Below, one piece after another: positions 1 to 5,056 of a stretch of 5,056 bases of DNA. Source of the DNA: Bacteroidota bacterium. GTDB taxonomy: Bacteria > Bacteroidota > Bacteroidia > Bacteroidales > JAAYUG01. The notes under the pieces are model-generated. The model had not been told where the DNA came from and made no database searches. It saw only the letters and a list, made by a program, of their open reading frames with translations. Within the stretch, counting starts at the first letter, position 1. The number at the start of each line of letters is the position of its first letter. Both the position numbers and the translations under genes were made by a program. The stretch spans positions 1 to 5,056 of the forward strand of contig JAKAMP010000263.1 of the NCBI GenBank assembly GCA_021812865.1, written 5' to 3'.

Positions 1-1
1 A

Positions 2-937
2 ATTCCCCTGAAGGAGAAAATACTCAGCGACATTGAACAGGTGGACTTCTTCAGGAACGGGAAGTTACAATACCTTTTCAACACGGAAAGTGCTATTTAC
101 CTGGTTGATCGCCGGGGCAAATTTACTGGCAACTTTCCTGTGAAAATTAAGGCAAAAGCCACAAACGGGATGGTGGTGGCCGATTATGAAGGGAAACGGG
201 ATTACCGGTATATCTTGGCAGTGAACGGGAACCGTCTGATTGCGCTCGACCGTACCGGAACCTTGCTGAAAGGATGGAAGGCTGAAAATACGGATGGTCC
301 AGTTACGCAGCCTGTTCAATACTTCCGGATCGGGGAAAAGGATTACCTCGTGGCAACTGACAACCGGAAGCTTTACCTCATGAATAGGAAGGGAGAGAAC
401 CTGTTGAAAGGAGGACTTGAAGTTCATCCTTCTCATAACCCGGTATTTGTACAGCAAAACGAGGACAACTATCGGTTTGTATTCACCGACAGCACCGGTA
501 CCTTGTACTTTTTGAGGCCAGATGGCACATACGAGCAGAAATCACTCAAGCCATTCACCCCGGCGCATTACTTCGAACTTCAGGACATTGACGGGGATGG
601 CAGATCAGACTATATTTTCGTGGACGGACGTACCCTCAGCGTTTTCAGGAGCGATGGTTCGGCATGGTTCAATTACAGTTTTGCAGGAAAAATTACGAAT
701 CCGCCAGTATTTTGCGCAATAAGCAATTCCGACAGAGAAATTGGGGTATATGCAAACAGCGAAAAGAAAGCCTACCTTATCAACAGCGCTGGAAGCATCC
801 ATCCCGGGTTCCCGGTTGCAGGAACCAGCCCCTTCACTGCAGGAAACACCGGTGAGGGTAACACATATAACCTCCTAATTGGAGGAAAGGAAAACTTTTT
901 GTGTAACTTTATCGTACAATATATGATGACCAAATAA
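2..937 (+). CDS. C-terminal part of a DUF3352-type beta-propeller envelope protein (5' end outside window)
   Basis: The reading frame is open from base 2 to the TAA at 935-937, giving 311 visible residues; the GTG at 41 is an internal Val, not a start. The protein is a series of short beta-hairpin repeats of the form 'xxLYLxxRxGxxxxGxP' (LVDRRGKFTGNFPV, IALDRTGTLLKGW, LYLMNRKGENL, LYFLRPDGTY, LSVFRSDGSAW, YLINSAGSIHPGFPV), as in PQQ/VCBS-like beta-propeller blades. At 584-610 lies DIDGDGRSD, an Asp-rich loop of the calcium-binding FG-GAP/VCBS type. From memory, the pattern (VDFFRNGKLQYLFNT, then KATNGM, DYRYILA, GHYF/AHYFELxDxxGDG, NPPVF, SPFTAG) matches the C-terminal propeller of Bacteroidota proteins annotated with DUF3352; the DUF3352 domain itself would lie upstream. 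The molecular role is unknown. The gene ends 8 bases before the lipoprotein start, which suggests co-transcription. A generic PQQ-like repeat protein without DUF3352 is the alternative. Confidence 0.75.
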   Translation: MPLKEKILSDIEQVDFFRNGKLQYLFNTESAIYLVDRRGKFTGNFPVKIKAKATNGMVVADYEGKRDYRYILAVNGNRLIALDRTGTLLKGWKAENTDGPVTQPVQYFRIGEKDYLVATDNRKLYLMNRKGENLLKGGLEVHPSHNPVFVQQNEDNYRFVFTDSTGTLYFLRPDGTYEQKSLKPFTPAHYFELQDIDGDGRSDYIFVDGRTLSVFRSDGSAWFNYSFAGKITNPPVFCAISNSDREIGVYANSEKKAYLINSAGSIHPGFPVAGTSPFTAGNTGEGNTYNLLIGGKENFLCNFIVQYMMTK

Positions 938-945
938 AAAAAACC

Positions 946-2580
946 ATGATCAGGAGAACGCCGGTTATTTTAGCTGTTGCATTTGTCTTTATGACCTCTG
1001 CCTGCATAAAGGACGAGTTGAACATGGATAAATTCTCAAGGCGGGTTGAACTCACTCCGGGGCTTGCTATTCCTGTGGGATATGGGAACCTTACCGTTAA
1101 GGACCTGATAAATAAATTCGACACCACCGGAAGTGTTAAGACAGCAAGCGATAGTCTTCTATACCTTACCTATTCCACTGATTTTCTTTCATTCCCTGCC
1201 TCTACTGTTTTTACCCTTCCGAACCAGCTATATAACCAGTTTTTCATAAAAGCAGATTACAGCGTGCCTATTGTCGATAGCGTTGTGTTGACGAAAACCC
1301 AGGATTATGCCTTCTCTCTCGGAAAGAATGAGGAAATTGACAGTATGGTTGTCAAATCAGGGAAAATTGTCTACACCTTCCGTTCTACCTTCCGTAATAC
1401 TGCAGCGCTTGTTATTCAGTCGGATTACATCCAAAAGAACGGTCACCCGTATTCCCAGCGCTTCAATATTGGGAATACAACAGGAAATTATCAGGCAACC
1501 CTGGAATACGATATATCGGGTTACACCGTACATTTCAAGCGCAGCAGCGATAGTTCATACATTCCTATCGATTTTAAACTAACCCTGTTTCAATCGGCCT
1601 TTCCTGTAAGGGCAAGCGACTCGGTGAACGTTAGCCTGGTTTTTTCAAATCTCAATTACCAAATTGTTTATGGGAACGTGGGATACAAGAATTTCGTCAA
1701 TGAAACCAGCAGCATTACCATGAGTCTTTTTAACACGGGTATCAAAGGAAATATTAGTTTTGCTAATCCAGAGTTCAACATCAGGGTGAACAACTCCTTT
1801 GGCATTCCAGTGAAGATCAACCTGACCAACGTCAGTGCCTATTCTGAAAAGAACAATATCACCACTCCAATCACCTTTCCGCCGGATGAGAACCCGGTTG
1901 CGATACTTTATCCTAACATTTCTCAAATCGGCCAGAGCAAGGAAACGAATATCACTTTCAACAACATTACCCCTACCATGTCTGACGTGATCAATACGGA
2001 TCCCTCACGGATTGACTTCACAGTAAGCGGGTATTCCGATACCACGGTACACCAGGCGCAATTCATAACCGATACCAGCAACTTCAAGGCAACCCTGGAA
2101 GTTAATCTGCCCTTGTGGTTCAGAGCAGGAGATTTTGCTTTTGAGGATACGGTGGCATTTGATCTGCAAAACCTTATCGGCATCAAAAATTTTACACCCG
2201 AAATGATCAAAGATGTGTTTATCAGGCTGGTGGTAGACAACGGCATGCCGCTGGATGTGAAAATGCAGGTTTATTTTGCTGATTCCAATTACCATGTGCT
2301 CGACTCAATGTTCACCGACAACGCACCGCAGGTGGCTTCAGGAGTTCTGAATGCTGATTTCCGCGTGGTACAGAAAACACAGAAAGTGAATGATGTGGAA
2401 ATTGACAATGCCAAAATAACGCGCATAAAAGATACCAAATGGGCATTTGTGAAAGCCGCGATCACCACCACCCAATATGCCCAAAATCCCACCTTGAAAG
2501 TGAAATTTTACTCGGATTATTCCCTGCACTTTGAATTGTACCTGAAAGCCGCTGTAAAAATAACCGACAACAACTTCTAA
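946..2580 (+). CDS. Conserved uncharacterised lipoprotein, beta-rich, probably outer-membrane or surface-anchored
   Basis: This is a complete 544-residue protein with no assigned function. The N-terminus is a lipoprotein signal: RR at 3-4, a hydrophobic stretch at 7-16 and lipobox TSAC with Cys20, the only cysteine in the protein. Residues 21-25 are IKDEL, resembling the K-(D/E)2 surface lipoprotein export signal described in Capnocytophaga. After this comes a recognisable N-terminal block (LTPGLAIPVGYGNLTVKDL, 36-54). The rest is almost entirely predicted beta strand, alternating polar and hydrophobic residues, with many Asn, Ser and Thr. Residues 271-300 (SFANPEFNIRVNNSFGIPV and onward) are loosely reminiscent of LEA/WHy-type beta domains, a weak impression only. 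The C-terminal strands (LKVKFYSDYSLHFELYLKA, 517-535) look barrel- or sandwich-like. Eight D-(S/T)-(A/I/L/V/M/T) motifs fit the Bacteroidota O-glycosylation sequon. The ATG at 946 is chosen because it places the signal sequence correctly; only an A-rich leader precedes it. It lies between the propeller gene (8 bases) and the DUF5723 gene (11 bases). Confidence 0.85.
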   Translation: MIRRTPVILAVAFVFMTSACIKDELNMDKFSRRVELTPGLAIPVGYGNLTVKDLINKFDTTGSVKTASDSLLYLTYSTDFLSFPASTVFTLPNQLYNQFFIKADYSVPIVDSVVLTKTQDYAFSLGKNEEIDSMVVKSGKIVYTFRSTFRNTAALVIQSDYIQKNGHPYSQRFNIGNTTGNYQATLEYDISGYTVHFKRSSDSSYIPIDFKLTLFQSAFPVRASDSVNVSLVFSNLNYQIVYGNVGYKNFVNETSSITMSLFNTGIKGNISFANPEFNIRVNNSFGIPVKINLTNVSAYSEKNNITTPITFPPDENPVAILYPNISQIGQSKETNITFNNITPTMSDVINTDPSRIDFTVSGYSDTTVHQAQFITDTSNFKATLEVNLPLWFRAGDFAFEDTVAFDLQNLIGIKNFTPEMIKDVFIRLVVDNGMPLDVKMQVYFADSNYHVLDSMFTDNAPQVASGVLNADFRVVQKTQKVNDVEIDNAKITRIKDTKWAFVKAAITTTQYAQNPTLKVKFYSDYSLHFELYLKAAVKITDNNF

Positions 2581-2591
2581 ACTGCCTGGTT

Positions 2592-4094
2592 ATGCATTTA
2601 AAAACATTCATTTCACCCCGGGTCATCGCCAATGTTTTGCTTGTTGTGTTGATCTTATCTGCAGCCAATGTGCATAGTCAGCCGGGAAATATTCTTTATT
2701 TCATGAAAGGCGTACCTCAATCAAACCTCTTGAATCCTGCCTTTCAGCCGCAATGTAATTTCTATTTCGGTATTCCGGGTGTATCGCCCTTTATGTTGAA
2801 TGTACAAAGCAACCCTGTAAGGCCGCATGATATCCTGTTTTACAATGCCTCGATCGATTCGGTAATCACCTTCCTGCATCCGCTGGCCGATAAAGATAAA
2901 TTCCTGTCCATTTTTAGTAACCACAACTATGTTGCCACGGACCTCAGCACAAGCCTGTTTTCCCTTGGTTTCAGGATAAAAGAAATGTACTTTACCCTTG
3001 GGATATCCGAAAAAGCTTTTGTGCGCGTGGGTTACCCGAAAGACCTATTTAGGATACCGATTTATTTTGCACTCGATAAAAATATGAATCCTACCAATCT
3101 CTCCCTTAGCGGTCTGGGGATCAATGCCAGCGCTTATTCTGAAATTTCAGTAGGGGTGTCGAAGAAGTTTACGGATGAACTCACTGTGGGGGTACGCGGG
3201 AAACTCCTTCTTGGCCAGGCCAATATCAACATGCGCAAGACCGATATCAATATCAATACTTCACTCACCCAGTGGGACCTAGTATCGAAATTCGAACTGG
3301 ATGCAAGCATCCCTTTCCTGCAAACCATGAAGGATGAAACGGGCAAGACCAGGCTCGATACCTTTAATTTCATTCAACCTACTTCAAAACAGGCCCTGGA
3401 TGCGGCATTATGGAAAACCAATCTCGGCATGGCCCTCGATCTTGGAGTTGAATACAAACCACTGTCCTGGCTTACCGTTTCGGCAAGTCTTGTAGATTTC
3501 GGCGCCATCAAATGGAAACACAATGTTAACAGCCTTACCCAGGACACCAGCTATACCTTTCACGGAATTGATGTTACGGGTGTTTTTACGGGTGCGGACA
3601 CTGGGAAAATCGGGAATAAAATACTCGATACCATTAAAAATGTATTCAAGGCGTATAATAATCCCAACACGGCCTACAGAACTATCCTGCCTTCAAAGGT
3701 TTACCTCGGGGCAACCTTCAATTTGGGCGAAAAAGTATCGTTTGGCCTGTTATCCATGACCGAGATCTTCCAGGGAAAAGTCAGGGAATCTGTGTCCGTG
3801 TCGGCTAACCTTATGCCCATAAAGATGTTTTCAACTTCTTTCAGCTATTCCCTGCTGCAAAACAAGTATCATGATGTGGGCTTTGGCCTGAGCCTGAAAA
3901 CAGGTCCCTGGAATATGTATTACCTGTTTGACTATTTGCCCACCACCTTTGACAAGTACAAGGCAAAAAACTCAAATATCAGGTTTCCCTTACCTGTTTA
4001 CTCCAATGCTTTCAGCATGAAATTAGGATTCAACGTGGTGTTTGGATGCAATCGCAAGAAAAAACAACTGCGAGACGTGCCGCTTATTCAATGA
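2592..4094 (+). CDS. DUF5723 family protein, predicted outer-membrane beta-barrel
   Basis: This is a complete 500-residue protein. It has a Sec signal peptide: Lys4 and Arg10, a hydrophobic core (VIANVLLVVLILSAA, 11-25) and a probable cleavage after VHS29, leaving Gln30 first. The mature N-terminus carries the family-typical block NILYFMKGVPQSNLLNPAFQ (33-52) followed by Cys55 and a YFGIP segment. DSVITFLHP and a KDKF segment follow (89-104), then amphipathic strands with turns, for example AYSEISVGVSKKF (181-193), ELTVGVRGKLLLG (196-208), LGVEYKPLSWLTVSASLVDFG (284-304), KVYLGATFNLGEKVSFGLLS (369-388) and HDVGFGLSLKTGPWNMYYLFDY (427-448). This pattern matches DUF5723 proteins of Bacteroidota, expected to be FadL/PorV-like outer-membrane barrels; no substrate is known. 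The protein ends in a basic tail (CNRKKKQLRDVPLIQ) rather than an aromatic C-terminal residue. The ATG at 2592 is the start that gives the signal peptide; no good ribosome binding site is seen. It follows the lipoprotein gene by 11 bases and is probably the last gene of that unit. Confidence 0.88.
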   Translation: MHLKTFISPRVIANVLLVVLILSAANVHSQPGNILYFMKGVPQSNLLNPAFQPQCNFYFGIPGVSPFMLNVQSNPVRPHDILFYNASIDSVITFLHPLADKDKFLSIFSNHNYVATDLSTSLFSLGFRIKEMYFTLGISEKAFVRVGYPKDLFRIPIYFALDKNMNPTNLSLSGLGINASAYSEISVGVSKKFTDELTVGVRGKLLLGQANINMRKTDININTSLTQWDLVSKFELDASIPFLQTMKDETGKTRLDTFNFIQPTSKQALDAALWKTNLGMALDLGVEYKPLSWLTVSASLVDFGAIKWKHNVNSLTQDTSYTFHGIDVTGVFTGADTGKIGNKILDTIKNVFKAYNNPNTAYRTILPSKVYLGATFNLGEKVSFGLLSMTEIFQGKVRESVSVSANLMPIKMFSTSFSYSLLQNKYHDVGFGLSLKTGPWNMYYLFDYLPTTFDKYKAKNSNIRFPLPVYSNAFSMKLGFNVVFGCNRKKKQLRDVPLIQ

Positions 4095-4127
4095 GCGCCT
4101 GCATAACATCATATTTCTGATTTTTTG

Positions 4128-4135
4128 TATCTTTG
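4128..4135 (+). promoter_or_regulatory. Bacteroidota -7 promoter box TATCTTTG
   Basis: TATCTTTG is an exact match to the Bacteroidota primary sigma factor -7 consensus TAnnTTTG. It sits in the short intergenic region (4095-4139) between the DUF5723 stop and the next gene. No convincing TTG -33 element is found at the usual spacing, as the stretch around 4100-4110 reads GCATAACATC. Transcription would be expected to start about 4-6 bases after the box, close to 4140, so the box could give the small downstream gene its own promoter. Confidence 0.6.
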
Positions 4136-4139
4136 CTCC

Positions 4140-4412
4140 ATGATTATTTTATCCATTACCGGTTTTTTCAGGATGATGTTATATATCCTGGTGATCTACA
4201 TGCTGGTGCGGTTCTTTACCCGTCTGCTTTTGCCTGTGGTCATGGAAGATTATGTAAAAACCGAGAAACGCAGGATTGATCGTGAACGCGAGGCCTATTA
4301 CAAAGCTGAAAAGAAGAAAGAGGGGAAAATCAGCATTGACCCGGGTTCCAGCAGAAGGGGGAAAAGGAAAGGTATGGAGGGGGAATACGTTGATTATGAG
4401 GAAGTGAAATAA
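4140..4412 (+). CDS. DUF4834-like small membrane protein
   Basis: This is a 90-residue protein with one hydrophobic membrane segment (about 13-34, MLYILVIYMLVRFFTRLLLP) followed by a strongly charged, probably helical cytoplasmic tail (EDYVKTEKRRIDREREAYYK, 36-55). A low-complexity basic stretch (RRGKRKG, 72-78) and a conserved-looking terminus (GEYVDYEEV, 81-89) follow. This order (N-terminal membrane helix, charged linker, Lys-rich stretch, GEYVDYEE-type end) is what I recall of Bacteroidota DUF4834 proteins; the function is unknown. The start is uncertain. ATG 4140 is the outermost ATG, but it lies about where the TATCTTTG box would start the transcript. ATG 4173 or 4176 (residues 12-13) would leave a leader of about 30 bases and a 79- or 78-residue protein beginning directly at the membrane helix. 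An upstream TTG at 4125 overlaps the promoter box and is unlikely. It ends 14 bases before the convergent regulator gene. Confidence 0.75.
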   Translation: MIILSITGFFRMMLYILVIYMLVRFFTRLLLPVVMEDYVKTEKRRIDREREAYYKAEKKKEGKISIDPGSSRRGKRKGMEGEYVDYEEVK

Positions 4413-4426
4413 AATTTACTTGCGTA

Positions 4427-5056
4427 TCAGCCGTGTTCCATAATGCCGATCAGCCGGTTTTCATCTGCAATTTCAATTATTTTTCCATTGATTTTAAGAA
4501 TGCCGTCTTTCCGGAATTCGGACATGATGCGGATAACATTTTCCGTGGTCATTTCGATGAATTCGGCAATCTCCTTGCGTGAAAGGGGCAACTCGAAAGA
4601 ATTGTTCCTGTATATTGACTGGCTGAAATACAACAACACGTAAGCAATCCTGCCCCGTAAGTTTTTCTTGCTTATATCGAAGGTCGTTTGGATGATATCA
4701 TCGGTTATGCGATTCATTTTCTCGAGGATATCCAGGGCAAATGCCCCATTTTTCATGATCAGCGACTTGATAACTGACAGGTTCATATAACAAACGGTGC
4801 TGTCTTCAAGGGCAGTAACACTGTATTTATAATAATCGCCTGAAAAAATAGAGAGCAGGTTCACGAAATCGAGAGGCTTGGCGATCTTGATGATCTGGTC
4901 TCTGTGCTCATTCTCTCTTTTGTGCAGTTTTACCAGTCCAGTTTTAAGGTACATGAATTCCTTTATCTGTTCTCCTTCCACACAAATCAATGAACCTTTC
5001 GGGTAATAAGTTTCCGAACGGGAATCGCATAGAAACTGAAAGTCATCTTCATTAAT
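4427..5056 (-). CDS. Crp/Fnr family transcriptional regulator (N-terminus outside window)
   Basis: The minus-strand frame is open from base 5056 to the TGA at 4429-4427, giving 209 visible residues. The TTG at 4990-4988 is an internal Leu, since the upstream residues (FQFLCDSRSETYYPKGSL) continue the fold. Family members are usually about 220-230 residues, so perhaps 10-25 are missing. Visible residues 17-100 form the cyclic-nucleotide-binding-like beta roll (YYPKGSLICVEGEQIKEFMY, then LKTGLVKLHK). A long dimerisation helix follows (about 104-150), then a winged helix (157-194): SRKEIAEFIEM, recognition helix TTENVIRIMSEFRKDG and wing ILKINGKIIEI. Glu172 and Arg176 match the base-contacting Glu/Arg pair of CRP (E181/R185) and FNR (E209/R213), while FNR Ser212 is replaced by Ile. 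The cAMP-contacting G-E and R of CRP are absent (Asn66-Leu67, Lys77-Tyr78). Visible cysteines are at 10, 25 and 89; whether an FNR-type N-terminal cysteine cluster exists cannot be seen. The ligand and targets are unknown. Confidence 0.92.
   Translation of the reverse strand: MNEDDFQFLCDSRSETYYPKGSLICVEGEQIKEFMYLKTGLVKLHKRENEHRDQIIKIAKPLDFVNLLSIFSGDYYKYSVTALEDSTVCYMNLSVIKSLIMKNGAFALDILEKMNRITDDIIQTTFDISKKNLRGRIAYVLLYFSQSIYRNNSFELPLSRKEIAEFIEMTTENVIRIMSEFRKDGILKINGKIIEIADENRLIGIMEHG

Noticed and set aside
65..457. 130-codon open frame on the minus strand opposite the propeller gene.
   Set aside because: It lies antisense to a clearly coding frame. The translation shows no recognisable domain, signal or family pattern, so it is read as a shadow frame.
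879..911. Possible promoter before the lipoprotein gene: TTG at 879-881 and TAACTTTA at 904-911 with a 22-base spacer.
   Set aside because: The -7 box misses the final G of TAnnTTTG, and the whole element lies inside the coding end of the propeller gene. The 8-base gap between the genes favours read-through, so it is too weak to list.
1755..1762. Exact TAnnTTTG match (TAGTTTTG) inside the lipoprotein gene.
   Set aside because: It has no downstream gene start within a sensible distance, and single 6-base-specific matches are expected by chance in coding DNA of this length.
1645..2295. Several minus-strand open frames of about 93-107 codons opposite the lipoprotein gene.
   Set aside because: They overlap each other and a strong plus-strand gene, with no family resemblance or promoter; they are shadow frames.
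4108..4126. Possible intrinsic terminator after the DUF5723 gene: ATCA/TGAT stem with a 6-base loop followed by a T tract.
   Set aside because: The stem is only 4 AT-rich pairs, far too weak for a hairpin terminator. The T tract lies next to the promoter box and may simply belong to that region.
4988..4990. TTG as the start codon of the Crp/Fnr regulator.
   Set aside because: The frame stays open to the window edge, and the 22 upstream residues include the expected first part of the beta-roll domain (YYPKGSL leading into EGE). The gene is therefore cut by the window, not started here.

Overview
The window looks like chromosomal DNA from a member of the Bacteroidota, most likely Bacteroidales-like. 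Three things point there. All protein families recognised by eye (a DUF3352-type beta-propeller C-terminus, a DUF5723 outer-membrane protein and a DUF4834-like small membrane protein) are typical of that phylum. Shine-Dalgarno sequences are missing or poor. The one intergenic promoter-like element is an exact TAnnTTTG box, the Bacteroidota -7 consensus. I see no mobile element, CRISPR array, tRNA, rRNA or repeat family. The region is densely coding and no gene-free stretch exceeds 45 bases.

Layout. (1) Bases 2-937, plus strand: the C-terminal part of a gene that enters from the left edge, a beta-propeller-like protein resembling the C-terminus of Bacteroidota DUF3352 proteins. (2) Bases 946-2580, plus: a 544-residue lipoprotein of a conserved but uncharacterised type, with a lipobox followed by a surface-export-like signal and many candidate O-glycosylation sites. 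(3) Bases 2592-4094, plus: a complete 500-residue DUF5723 family protein, predicted outer-membrane beta-barrel. These three are separated by only 8 and 11 bases and probably form one transcription unit. (4) A 45-base gap holds a TATCTTTG promoter box just before a 90-codon DUF4834-like membrane protein (4140-4412, plus). (5) After only 14 bases comes a convergent Crp/Fnr-family regulator on the minus strand (4427-5056), whose N-terminus lies beyond the right edge.

How they may work together. The first three genes all encode proteins expected in or outside the envelope: a propeller, a lipid-anchored and possibly surface-displayed beta-rich protein, and an outer-membrane barrel. Their tight coupling suggests a shared envelope function, but no biochemical role can be read from the sequence. 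The regulator lacks the residues that bind cAMP in E. coli CRP and has an Fnr-like recognition helix. Nothing here shows that it controls its neighbours. The most promising undescribed element is the lipoprotein/DUF5723 pair.
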